Assembly: GCA_027623655.1 (NCBI GenBank)
Contig: JAQBVG010000010.1
Coordinates: forward strand, 1-41,222
Length of the DNA stretch: 41,222 nucleotides
Direction of reading: 5' to 3'
Source of the DNA: Chloroflexota bacterium
Lineage (GTDB): Bacteria; Chloroflexota; Dehalococcoidia; Lucifugimonadales; Lucifugimonadaceae
Shown here: positions 26,021 to 34,551 of the stretch, piece after piece
Layout of the letters: each line of letters starts with the position of its first letter
Numbering within the stretch: the first letter of the stretch is position 1
Notes under the pieces: model-generated
Told to the model about the DNA's origin: nothing
Database searches by the model: none
What the model saw: the letters and a program-made list of their open reading frames with translations, nothing else
Program-made: the position numbers and the translations under genes

Positions 26021-26965
26021 ATGACTACCGTGCGGCAGACGCTTCAGGTCCTGTTGCTTCGTCCGGAAGCAGCGAACGATCAATCGTTCGAACTCGCGTT
26101 GCGGGAATCGGGCTATGAAGTAACGATCCTGACTTCACTGGAGCAGGCGCTCTCATCGATCGCCTCGAGCAGGCCAGACATTGTTGGATTCAGCCCGGTT
26201 TCCGAGTTCGGATTAACCGAATGCGTACGCCAACTGCGAGCCAGCTTTGACGGGGTGATAGTTGCGACCGGCACCAATTCGAAATCCGGTGTCGCCGCAA
26301 TGCTCCCGCGTCTTGGTATCACAACGTTTGCCGCGACTGCCACAGAACTACAGGAAATAGTTCAGGGGATGGCTGACGCCGGAGGTACGCAGGACGGGTC
26401 ACTGAAGGACGTCCCGCAGTCTGGATTATCTACTCCTGTTCCCCATAAGAAACCACGGTTGCAATCGATGAACCCCAGACCGAACTCCTCCAGTCCAGAT
26501 TTCCAGGACCTCCCATCTCCGCCACGGCGGAGCGATTCAGCTCGACGGTACCTGGCGGCCGCAGAAGCACTGGTGATTGTGGTGGTCGTGGCGGTTGTCG
26601 CGCTCCTGTGGCCAGATTCGTCGGACTCAGTTCCGACGGCCCGGGCGTTGCCGAATGTACCTAACGTTTTGCTGGAGCCGCTAAATCCGCTCACGCTCGA
26701 AGAGCTTTCAGGAGAGTTTTTGCCGCTCAAAATCTCCGGAATCAGGGACAGATCAGAGACAGAGGCCGCCGCGATAGCGTTCTGGGGTGACACCGCTCCG
26801 GACGCGTTTGTGACCGTGAACGGGGAACCCGTCAAGGTTTCGGCTTATGGGGCGTTCGTGGTCGACTATCCGCTTGAAGACGGGGCGAATTTCATCGAAG
26901 TCCTTGCGAGCGACTTCCAGGGACGCTCGGCAAGCCGCTCATACACGCTGGTGCGAATACAGTGA
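26021..26965 (+). CDS. Membrane-anchored pseudo-receiver with external Ig-like domain
   Basis: Taken from the ATG at 26021 (GGAGG 10 bases upstream), the protein has 314 residues. Residues about 6-116 have the alternating strand/helix pattern of a response-regulator receiver (TLQVLLLRPE, GYEVTILTS, PDIVGFSP, DGVIVATG, GITTFAATA). The place of the phosphorylated Asp after the third strand is taken by F/S, so it is a pseudo-receiver at best. A Pro/Ser-rich linker (117-172), one membrane helix (about 175-196) and an outside domain ending in APDAFVTVNGEPVKV...GANFIEVLASD follow; the last part matches the Big/glucodextranase-B Ig-like fold. Its stop overlaps the start of the DUF5666 gene by four bases. 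Confidence 0.7.
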   Translation: MTTVRQTLQVLLLRPEAANDQSFELALRESGYEVTILTSLEQALSSIASSRPDIVGFSPVSEFGLTECVRQLRASFDGVIVATGTNSKSGVAAMLPRLGITTFAATATELQEIVQGMADAGGTQDGSLKDVPQSGLSTPVPHKKPRLQSMNPRPNSSSPDFQDLPSPPRRSDSARRYLAAAEALVIVVVVAVVALLWPDSSDSVPTARALPNVPNVLLEPLNPLTLEELSGEFLPLKISGIRDRSETEAAAIAFWGDTAPDAFVTVNGEPVKVSAYGAFVVDYPLEDGANFIEVLASDFQGRSASRSYTLVRIQ

Positions 26966-28524
26966 TCACAATCAGTCAGAGAAATTTCGGTGCGGTGCTA
27001 CGGGTTGGCGTGGCAGCAATCGCGGCGCTGCTGCTTTTTGCTGTTGTAGTCGGACCTTCTTCCCAAACGACCCTCGCCGCAGGCAACAAGTCGTCCGTTT
27101 ACGGTACTGTCACGAGTGAGCCAGAGAACGGGCAAATCAAGATCGCAACTCGAAGCGGTGTGATGACTCTGATCCTCGACAGCAAGTCAACAATCCGAGG
27201 CAAAAGTAAGAAATTTAGCATTGCGGACGTCCAGGCCGGGATGAAGGTCGCCGGCTACTACAGGTCGACAGACGACGGGCCGGTTGTCGGCAACCTGACG
27301 TTCACGGGTCGTTCTCTGAAACGCTCGTTCGAACACGTTGTTGGTGTTGTTATCGAGAAAAAGGGCAAAACCCTAACGATCCAGAAACAGGACGGCGAAC
27401 AGGTCGAGATCGTGTCTCCGGATGAGGATCGAAACGACGACGTAGAACCAGGGAACATGATTGCCACCGTAGTCGAAGAGGATGAAGAGACAGGCGAGCT
27501 CGAAGTGACTGCAGTGCAGACTGCCACCGAAACGATCGAGCAGCTCAAGAATTTGATCAGTAACGAAATAGGCGCCGCCCAGAGGAAGTTGTTGGAAGCC
27601 CGGATATCGGAGACTGCCTCAGTTCACCTGACTCGACTTTACGAAACACTCGACACGATCGAAGCCGAAACACGCGCTCGAATCGAAGCGGCATACTCCG
27701 AATACCAGGTCGCTTATGAGAAAGAACTGAAAGAAATCTCAGGCAAATCGCTGTCGATCCAGATTTCAGGCGAGGTCGTTAGCATTACGCCTCTCAAGAT
27801 CACGGTGAAAAGCGATTCTGACGGGACGACGTGGGCACTCGAGATAACTGAGTCCACGACGTTCGAGAAGCAAAACGGTTCGGCAGGGACGATTGCGGAT
27901 GTAGCGCCGGCGGCACACGTCGAAATCGATGCGGCGCCACAAACCGCGGATTCGGGTGCCAAGGCGATTGCGATCGCCGTGGTTCCGGCGCCAGCAGGAA
28001 AATCCGAACCAGCAGGACAACCGGGCGATGCCACGATAACCGGGACAATTATCCTGGTGGACGATGTCTCTCCCGATGCCGACGCAGTGGTAGTCATAAC
28101 ACAACCTGACGGTTCGGATAGCGCAGCATCCATCGGTGCAGACACGATCGTAATAGTGGACGGCATAAATGTGACCGTTGGCGATCTCCAACCCGGCCAA
28201 CAAGTCGAGATTGTTCTCGACGAAGACGGAATTTCGGCCAATGAGGTGCATGTGAGTTCAGTTGACGCCGTGCCATCTTCCACGGCGGTCCCGTCGTCCG
28301 GAGAGCCAGCGGCTGGATCTGGAACAGAAGTTACAACGACGGTGCACACACTCACAGGTACAGTTCGACAGGTTATTGGAGACGACGTGGTGTTGGACGA
28401 TGTTCGTCTGAACATGCGCGGTCCCGGGCCGTCCCCAACTCAGTCGCATGTTGGAATGAAAATACGACTCCAGGTTGTTATTGACGATGCGGGCAACTGG
28501 ATCGTGCTCGGTATAGACGAGTAG
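26962..28524 (+). CDS. Secreted protein of repeated DUF5666-like modules
   Basis: A 520-residue exported protein with a GTG start inside the previous gene's stop. A signal peptide runs to about residue 40 (LLLFAVVVGPSSQTTLAAG). Then come about five beta-barrel-like modules: VYGTVTSEPENGQIKI...GMKVAGYY, VVGVVIEKKGKTLTI...PGNMIATVV, ISGEVVSITPLKITV, TITGTIILVDDVSP...PGQQVEIVL and LTGTVRQVIGDDVVL...GMKIRLQV. The middle holds a helical segment (about 195-265). The repeat G-x-V...I-x-V plus a final GxxV matches DUF5666. Very acidic overall. Probably acts outside the membrane with the Ig-like domain of its operon partner; ligand unknown. Confidence 0.78.
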   Translation: MITISQRNFGAVLRVGVAAIAALLLFAVVVGPSSQTTLAAGNKSSVYGTVTSEPENGQIKIATRSGVMTLILDSKSTIRGKSKKFSIADVQAGMKVAGYYRSTDDGPVVGNLTFTGRSLKRSFEHVVGVVIEKKGKTLTIQKQDGEQVEIVSPDEDRNDDVEPGNMIATVVEEDEETGELEVTAVQTATETIEQLKNLISNEIGAAQRKLLEARISETASVHLTRLYETLDTIEAETRARIEAAYSEYQVAYEKELKEISGKSLSIQISGEVVSITPLKITVKSDSDGTTWALEITESTTFEKQNGSAGTIADVAPAAHVEIDAAPQTADSGAKAIAIAVVPAPAGKSEPAGQPGDATITGTIILVDDVSPDADAVVVITQPDGSDSAASIGADTIVIVDGINVTVGDLQPGQQVEIVLDEDGISANEVHVSSVDAVPSSTAVPSSGEPAAGSGTEVTTTVHTLTGTVRQVIGDDVVLDDVRLNMRGPGPSPTQSHVGMKIRLQVVIDDAGNWIVLGIDE

Positions 28525-28584
28525 GAAACGAAGTTAGACGCTTCTGGTGGTAGTTCTCAGCCGACAGTAACAAAGGTCGCCGGG

Positions 28585-29088
28585 TTAGCTACTGGCGCTC
28601 AAAGTTCTGTTTACGAGGTTCTCGCAGGCCGATATATCGATCTGGCAAAGCAGAACCGTATTCCCGGCCACCAGGTAGGCGTGGTAACTGGTCCGGTTGC
28701 CGGTAGACGTGATGATTCCGCCGCCTGCATTCGAACTCGGCGAGCGACCGATGGCCGCGAGCGCCGACTCAACACCTGCCGAGAGGGCGTCGGCGTGGGT
28801 TGCGTACTTTCTGATTTCGATATCGCGCTGTGAGGCGAATCCGTAGTACACGTTCTCTGCAAGTGGAACTGTGTCCGTCTCAAACTCGCTGTTGAGTTTG
28901 AAACCGGCGTCAATAAAATTTTCTATCGTGAACTTTTCGTCGACGCGCAACACAGGGCCGGGCTCTTCGCCGCTGTTGAACGTTGACACGGAATCCGATG
29001 CTGTGTCACCTGACCCGCACGACACCAGAAGCATGCTAATGCAGTGGCAGAGGAGCAGCGGGACCATTCCTGATTTTCGTGAGATCAA
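28585..29088 (-). CDS. Small lipoprotein of unknown function
   Basis: A 167-residue protein with a signal peptide and lipobox (MLLVSC, Cys24), then an acidic low-complexity linker (GSGDTASDSVSTFNSGEEPG). The folded part (FTIENFIDAGFKLNSEFETDTVPLAENVYYGFASQRDIEIRKYATHADAL) could be an alpha-beta domain. AYLVAGNTVLLCQIDISACENLV at the end carries two further Cys that may bond. I recognise no family. It is convergent with the DUF5666 operon, 60 bases away. Confidence 0.7.
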   Translation of the reverse strand: MISRKSGMVPLLLCHCISMLLVSCGSGDTASDSVSTFNSGEEPGPVLRVDEKFTIENFIDAGFKLNSEFETDTVPLAENVYYGFASQRDIEIRKYATHADALSAGVESALAAIGRSPSSNAGGGIITSTGNRTSYHAYLVAGNTVLLCQIDISACENLVNRTLSASS

Positions 29089-29311
29089 TGCACCCTCACA
29101 GGCCGGTCTGATTGAGCTTCGAACTTTAGCAAATCGCCGACGACGATAAGAGGGGCGTATGAATTGGTGTTATCACAGATGGCGTGTGGAGCTTTCTGCG
29201 TACAGGGTGCCTCCGCTAAAGTCGGGAAGTGGGGATTTGCTACTGCCGGGTGAAGGTGCGAGTGTGATTTTTCGGTCAGGGTGCGGGAGTGGTTGCCGGG
29301 GAGTGCACTTG

Positions 29312-30538
29312 CTATTTCTTACCTGCGGCAAGGTGCGCGGCCTCGGGAAGAGAGCGCAGGCGCAGCATGGCTATCGTTCCGACAAGTGGTCCGAGTGCGA
29401 GCATGGCAAATGCCCAGCCCCATCCCGAGGATTCTCTGACGATCGGCAGCAGCCAGATTGTGACGGTCGTTAGGGCGAACCCTAGCCCGGTCTGAAAAGT
29501 TAGCACTGTGCCGCGATAAACAGGATCGCTGAGTTCGGTCATTGCGGTTGAGAATTGCGCAGAGTCGGCGACGACGGAAGCTCCCCAGATCATAACGAGA
29601 ATCACTATCAGGACGGTCGCTTCCGGGGGCAGGAAGCCGATGAACGATGCAACACCTCCGCTGATGATCATGGCGATGCTCGTGACGGCGGTACGGCCTA
29701 TTTTTTCGGACCACACCCCGGCGTAAGAGCACGCCACGGCTCCAATGGCGAAGACCAGGAATGTGAGGGCGCTTGCCAGTTCGAGTCCGTCGCCGACAAG
29801 TGGCCTTTCGCCAACCACGTAGACCATGAAACTGCCGATCCACGCCCACATGGCGTAGAGCTCCCACTGGTGGCCGAGGTAGCCCGTGAGCGCCAGCCTC
29901 GGGCCCCGTTCAGTCACCGCGCCGAGTATGAATCTCGGATTGAACCTGGCGCCACGCACATCGTGCGGACCATCGCTCACCAGATACTTGAGAATGATTC
30001 CGCCGGTGACTGCCAGGATCGAGTTGCCCACGATAACGGCCTGCCAGTTATCTACGAAGACCGATCTCAGCAGGTGGGGAGACCCAGACCCGAGCGTAAG
30101 TGCTCCGACCATGGTCCCCAGTGCGAACCCGCGGCCTGTTGAATACCAGCCCGAGATAACTTTCATGGCCGGTGGGTAGACGCCACCGAGAAAGGCACCT
30201 GTGGTAAATCGCGCGGCAATCAGTGCGGGAGTCGAATCGAGTGGAATTACGAGTAGGTTCGTGACTCCCGCGAGTGTCGCTGAAACAGCGAACAGAGTGC
30301 GGGCGTTTATCAGGTCGGAGAGGTTTGTGATTGCGATTACGAGCGTGCCGAACACAAATCCCAGCTGAACGGCGACCGTGAGCAGTGCGATCGACGATTC
30401 GCCAAGCGATTTTTCAGCTTCGAGCGCCCCCGCGATCGCGTTGGTCGAAAACCAGACTGAAAGGGCAAAAAAAGTTGCCACCGACACCAGAATTAGCGCC
30501 CTTGATCGAGGTGGGTCAGTTGGTCGGGTGTTGGACAT
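29312..30538 (-). CDS. MFS transporter
   Basis: A 408-residue major facilitator with about 12 membrane helices and no disruption. The first helix follows an N-terminal PPRSRAL, and the helix 4-5 region has GRGFALGTMVGALTLGSGSPHLLR. It resembles the CynX/NimT or nitrate-sugar branches only loosely, so I leave the substrate open. It stands alone between a lipoprotein gene (same strand, 223 bases downstream) and a divergent thioesterase gene. Confidence 0.85.
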   Translation of the reverse strand: MSNTRPTDPPRSRALILVSVATFFALSVWFSTNAIAGALEAEKSLGESSIALLTVAVQLGFVFGTLVIAITNLSDLINARTLFAVSATLAGVTNLLVIPLDSTPALIAARFTTGAFLGGVYPPAMKVISGWYSTGRGFALGTMVGALTLGSGSPHLLRSVFVDNWQAVIVGNSILAVTGGIILKYLVSDGPHDVRGARFNPRFILGAVTERGPRLALTGYLGHQWELYAMWAWIGSFMVYVVGERPLVGDGLELASALTFLVFAIGAVACSYAGVWSEKIGRTAVTSIAMIISGGVASFIGFLPPEATVLIVILVMIWGASVVADSAQFSTAMTELSDPVYRGTVLTFQTGLGFALTTVTIWLLPIVRESSGWGWAFAMLALGPLVGTIAMLRLRSLPEAAHLAAGKK

Positions 30539-30715
30539 GCAGTTTGGATGTGCTGGCGACGAGATCGGCTACCGGTTGTTGATTCGATTCATCAGAGTAT
30601 GAACGGGCCGTGCCACTCGGATCGGGCAGGCGCTTCCACACGGCGCGAGAAGCAGGTATTGTTCGGCCAATCGACGATCGTCGCCGGGTACGGGCAGTAA
30701 GTTTCGGGGAGCAGT

Positions 30716-31222
30716 ATGAGTCACGGCAGCACAGAACGCACTTACTTTCAGGACGGTCTTCACGGGAACCACTGCTTTGGATGTGGTACGTGGAACGACA
30801 AGGGTCTCCGGATCAAGTCTTTCTGGGACGGCGATGAGTCGGTCTGCATATTTGAGCCCGAGCTGCACCACTCCGCCATGCCGCCGGACGTTATGAACGG
30901 TGGTGTCATCGCTTCGGTGATCGATTGTCACGGGGTCTGCTCGGCCATCGCCGACGCATACAAGACCGAGGGCCGGGAAGTAGGTGAAGGTGACAAGATC
31001 TGGTACGCAACGGCGTCGTTGACTGTGAACTACCGCAAGCCTACGCCTGTAGACGGCCCGGTAACTGCCCGGGCACGTCTGACCGAAAAGACAGATCGAA
31101 AGACTGTCTTCGCTGTAGATTTCTACTCGCATCACGGCGTCCTGACCTGCGATGCGTCCGTGCTGTCGCTGAGAGTGCCCGTCGAGTGGGCTGATCCGAC
31201 TGGCCTGTTCCAGCATCTGTAG
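30716..31222 (+). CDS. PaaI-like hotdog thioesterase
   Basis: A 168-residue hotdog-fold protein. NGGVIASVIDCHGVCSAIA is the catalytic helix region, with the Asp of D-x-H as candidate nucleophile or base. SLTVNYRKPTPVDGPVTARARL is the typical following strand. An N-terminal NHCFGCGTWNDKGLRI is found in one branch of the family and may bind metal or form a cap. It would hydrolyse an acyl-CoA or related thioester in the cytoplasm. ATG at 30716 follows GGGGAG. Confidence 0.82.
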   Translation: MSHGSTERTYFQDGLHGNHCFGCGTWNDKGLRIKSFWDGDESVCIFEPELHHSAMPPDVMNGGVIASVIDCHGVCSAIADAYKTEGREVGEGDKIWYATASLTVNYRKPTPVDGPVTARARLTEKTDRKTVFAVDFYSHHGVLTCDASVLSLRVPVEWADPTGLFQHL

Positions 31223-31359
31223 CCGTCAGCGAAGGTGGCCACGCCACTCCTGCTCCGTTCTACAGTGTGTTTAGGAGCGGCGATTGATCGGGTTAGACGG
31301 GAGTTCGGTCCGGGCAAAACCCACCGGACTCGTCGCGGTCTGTGCCAGGCAAGCGTCTA

Positions 31360-33153
31360 TCAGGTCCGGTACGGCCTGACATCCAGCCCTGATTCGTTCA
31401 CTACCACGAGTATGTTTTCTGATTTGGCCGAGGCGATTGCTCCAACGGCGATGTCCAGCTGTTCATCGGTCAGCTGTGGAGCATCGGCGATACCCGGCTC
31501 CAGCCACGACTTGATCCTGTAGCCGAGGCGCTTCGCCAGCGCATCGGAAATGGCGATTGCTGACTCCGGCAAGAGAATCGTCACGTACTTTTTGGTCGGT
31601 TTTTCTTCGCCGGATTGCTGGGATGCGAGGACTCGGCGGTCCTCCCGAATCACCAGCGCAAAGTATCCGCTGGTGATGCCGGTCGCAATCAGCACCGCTA
31701 TGGCCCACTGGGCGTCTTTTAGCGTTTCAGCAGACAGGTCGCTTTCCAACACCGCCTGAAGAAACAGGAACAGAGCGGTGCTCAAACTCCCCAGTGCGGC
31801 GAGGGCGGAAACACCGAACACGGAGTAGATGTGAATTCGGCGGGATGACGTTTCCAACTCACTTGGCGCAGACCTGGTGAATCTCTGGATCCTGTACCAG
31901 TAGTATGTCCAGATGCCACCGCCTACAACGAGGAGAGTCAGCACAATTGAAAGTTGACCCTGCCAGCCCTCCCCGTCGACGAGGTACGAACGTGCCTCAC
32001 GGACACTCACCGAGATGAAGAGTGCTATCAGAAATACGAGTCCGACTGCCAGCGTGGCCAGGCTGAGGCTTGCTAGGAGGTAGTTGTATATTCGACGAGC
32101 CGACTCCGGCGCGATGGCGGATGCAGACTCACGCTGCAACACAGTGGCGTGGTAGCTCCAGAGTGCCCCGCCCGCAAGAATGGCGGGAATCAGCCCTGTC
32201 AGCACGCGGAAGTGTTCACCCGCAGGAGATATCGAGGGCGCGGAAAGTAGCCACTGCAGTACGACCACTATCACCATGCTGATCGAGACAACGAACGTCA
32301 CCACTCCGAAAAGAACGCCGAAGACGTACGTGTAAACCTGCCGTAAGGCTGTTGGCGTGTCTGATCGAGTACCCCGGAACCAGTGCCACCACCAGTAGAC
32401 ACCGCCGACGGCCGCGACGGCCAGGCTGGTCTTCATCGGGTCACCCCACAGCGATGAGGTCACCAGCACGTCGTCCACGAATAGAGACGTGTATGCCCTG
32501 TCCAGCAGGCGCTGCAACACGGTGCCCAGTCCGGTGAGCAACATGATCAAGAATGCCGCAGACGCTATGTAGAGGTAGAAGGACCGAAACGGGGTTGCCG
32601 CGCGGTCGGACGCCGACAGGTCCGATTCCACCCACCAGTGGTAGGACCAGATCGCGCCAAAAGCCACGGGCCATGCGATGTCGGTCCCTTCAAGGGAGTC
32701 TCCGCCGAGTATTACGACCAGGAGCGAGGTGACGCCTGCGGCAAAGAATCCCAGCGACACGGCCTCGATCACGTAGATGTAGAGGCCGCGGACCGTGCTG
32801 CGAGTGTCGTACGGCCTGGCTTCAGTCGACCTGAGAATGAATCTCCAGGTAAATAGCCAGGCGGGTATGCCGACCAGGCTCAAAGCAAGGCCGAGCGCAA
32901 GTTGACTATCACCGGGTGCAACGATCAGGTCGCTGCGGAGTGAGTCGACAATGTACCCGAGTAGTACCGACGCGCCGCTGGCGCCGACCATGAGTGCGGT
33001 AAAGGAAAAAAGATAGAAGAAGACGAATCGAGCGCCGATTCCAGGAGATGTTGAGTCAGAACGATCTCGTCGCGATCGCGAAATGACCGAACTTATGGCG
33101 AACGCGATGGCGACCAGGATCGCCAGTGGGAAGAGGGCGCCTACGAACTCCAT
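31360..33153 (-). CDS. DUF5671-like polytopic membrane protein, six repeated units
   Basis: A 597-residue membrane protein built from about six similar units of two to three helices. Each has an aromatic-x-Tyr start and a W/Y-rich end: LYIYVIEAVSLGFFAAG...AIWSYHWWV, FYLYIASAAF...VYWWWHW, VYTYVFGVLFG...ALWSYHA, IYNYLLASLSLA...GIWTYYWYRIQR, and more degenerate first and last units. A soluble C-terminal domain of about 75 residues follows (EKPTKKYVTILLPESAIAISDALAKRLGYRIKSW). This matches the DUF5671 pattern. No function is known. It overlaps the NTF2-like gene by 13 bases, so the two proteins are likely made together and may interact. Confidence 0.75.
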   Translation of the reverse strand: MEFVGALFPLAILVAIAFAISSVISRSRRDRSDSTSPGIGARFVFFYLFSFTALMVGASGASVLLGYIVDSLRSDLIVAPGDSQLALGLALSLVGIPAWLFTWRFILRSTEARPYDTRSTVRGLYIYVIEAVSLGFFAAGVTSLLVVILGGDSLEGTDIAWPVAFGAIWSYHWWVESDLSASDRAATPFRSFYLYIASAAFLIMLLTGLGTVLQRLLDRAYTSLFVDDVLVTSSLWGDPMKTSLAVAAVGGVYWWWHWFRGTRSDTPTALRQVYTYVFGVLFGVVTFVVSISMVIVVVLQWLLSAPSISPAGEHFRVLTGLIPAILAGGALWSYHATVLQRESASAIAPESARRIYNYLLASLSLATLAVGLVFLIALFISVSVREARSYLVDGEGWQGQLSIVLTLLVVGGGIWTYYWYRIQRFTRSAPSELETSSRRIHIYSVFGVSALAALGSLSTALFLFLQAVLESDLSAETLKDAQWAIAVLIATGITSGYFALVIREDRRVLASQQSGEEKPTKKYVTILLPESAIAISDALAKRLGYRIKSWLEPGIADAPQLTDEQLDIAVGAIASAKSENILVVVNESGLDVRPYRT

Positions 33154-33725
33154 GTTCGCCAGCCTCCTTCACCATAGAATCCCGACCATGGCGCAGGCAC
33201 GAGGTCCGGCCCCACTTTCGCTGATGCCTGTGCTGTTGCCCTATGAGTAACTTGCTTTGGCGGACACCAGCTCACGGGCCAGGGCGGTTCAGAGATACGC
33301 CATTCTTCGTTGTCCGACGTCAGGGTGAAGATCGTGTCGAAGCTGTATCCACCCTGGCTGAACGGCTGATTACTGCCCGGTTCTGTAATCTCCACGGTGA
33401 CAATCGTTCGATCGTCGATGATCGTGGTATCTCTCACCGACGCACTGAAGTTCTTCTCTCGCCATCGTGCTGTTTCGAGGAAATGCTCCAGGGTGCATTC
33501 GTTTTTCAGGTCTGTACTGACGTAGCCATACGCCGCAGTCAAATCGCCGTCGGTCAACGCCTGCAGGTATCGCTGGACCGTCCCTTCCGGCGTTCCGACC
33601 GGCAGAATATCGACATTGCGATTGTCGGCAAGAACGCTGATGAGCACACTCACGATGATGAGGACCGCGGCGGACGACGCGATGGCGATCAGCCATCTCG
33701 ACGAAGCCGATTGCATCCACGCCAT
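33141..33725 (-). CDS. Membrane-anchored NTF2-like (DUF4878-type) protein
   Basis: A 194-residue protein with an N-terminal membrane anchor (RWLIAIASSAAVLIIVSVLISVLA) and then an exported domain: GTPEGTVQRYLQALTDGDLTAAYGYVSTDLKNECTLEHFLETARW is the helix-pair opening of NTF2-like/DUF4878 folds, and IIDDRTIVTVEI and EWRISEP are its strands. Such domains bind small ligands or proteins. A low-complexity tail ends the chain. The stop lies inside the next gene (DUF5671-like), so the two are translationally coupled. Confidence 0.7.
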   Translation of the reverse strand: MAWMQSASSRWLIAIASSAAVLIIVSVLISVLADNRNVDILPVGTPEGTVQRYLQALTDGDLTAAYGYVSTDLKNECTLEHFLETARWREKNFSASVRDTTIIDDRTIVTVEITEPGSNQPFSQGGYSFDTIFTLTSDNEEWRISEPPWPVSWCPPKQVTHRATAQASAKVGPDLVPAPWSGFYGEGGWRTWSS

Positions 33726-34004
33726 ATTGTTGTCTCCTGTAGTCCGGTGCTACCTGCCGGAACCACGCTGCTGGACGATCATAGACAGCATTGATACTAC
33801 ACTTCGCAGAGTTCGCCGACCGCAGGTTGCCCGGGCGGTTGAACCGCAACCGATCAGCCGCTCGGTCATCGTTAAAACGACGGGTTGCGGTAACAGATTC
33901 GCGATGTGAGTGTAAAACGGGCGTGAGCCTGGACCGGTTTACCGTGTATAAGTGGTGAGGATAAAAATGTCCGCAGACAGCGGTTATTCGATACGGAGGG
34001 TGAT

Positions 34005-34476
34005 TTGAAGCTGGCAGTTGGTGGCGATCATGCGGGATTTTCGATGAAGGGTCCGGTGGTCGAATATTTGAGGTCACAGGGGCACGAGGTCACGGATTAC
34101 GGAACCGACTCGGAAGAGCCGGTCGATTTTCCTGACATCGCGCAGCGTGTGACAACGGCGATACTCTCTGGCGACGCGGAGCGCGGCATCCTGGTTTGCG
34201 GAACCGGGGGTCGGTGCAGCCATTGCCGGGAACAAGGTCCCGGGCATCCGTGCCGCGCTGGCGCACGACACGCACTGTGCGCACCAGGGTGTCGAACACG
34301 ATGACGTGAACCTGATCTGCATGGGCGCGTGGATCATCGGCATTGCGGTCGCAAGAGAGGTGCTCGATGCGTTTGTAAACGCGAAGTTTTCGACCGACCC
34401 GGACTTTCGGCGCAGGGTCGACAAGCTGGGCGAGATGGAACGCAAATACGCCAGAGAGCTGATGGGGCAGTCGTAG
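34005..34476 (+). CDS. rpiB: Ribose 5-phosphate isomerase B-type, frameshifted
   Basis: Two frames together make a normal RpiB/LacAB protein of about 156 residues. The first (TTG start 34005) gives LAVGGDHAGFSMK...DIAQRVTTAILSGDAERGILVCGTG with the catalytic Cys in VCGTG. The second continues VGAAIAGNKVPGIRAALAHDTHCAHQGVEHDDVNLICMGAW to the stop at 34476. The break is an extra G in the run of five at 34206-34210. The enzyme interconverts ribose- and ribulose-5-phosphate or related aldo/keto sugar phosphates. As written it would end after about 100 residues without the second half. It is divergent from the NTF2-like gene and convergent with the enolase-superfamily genes. Confidence 0.8.
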
Positions 34477-34551
34477 GTTTCGTATCCGGCCGTATCCTAG
34501 AGGCGTTGGCCCTGCCGATCAGAAACCGGTCGTCTGGCGGTCGCCCGCCTT

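Noticed and set aside
27714-28415. Minus-strand Ser/Thr-rich 233-codon frame opposite the DUF5666 gene
   Set aside because: Low-complexity antisense of acidic, Val/Asp-rich repeats.
30569-31216. Minus-strand 215-codon frame opposite the thioesterase gene
   Set aside because: No family features and entirely antisense to a well-supported hotdog gene.
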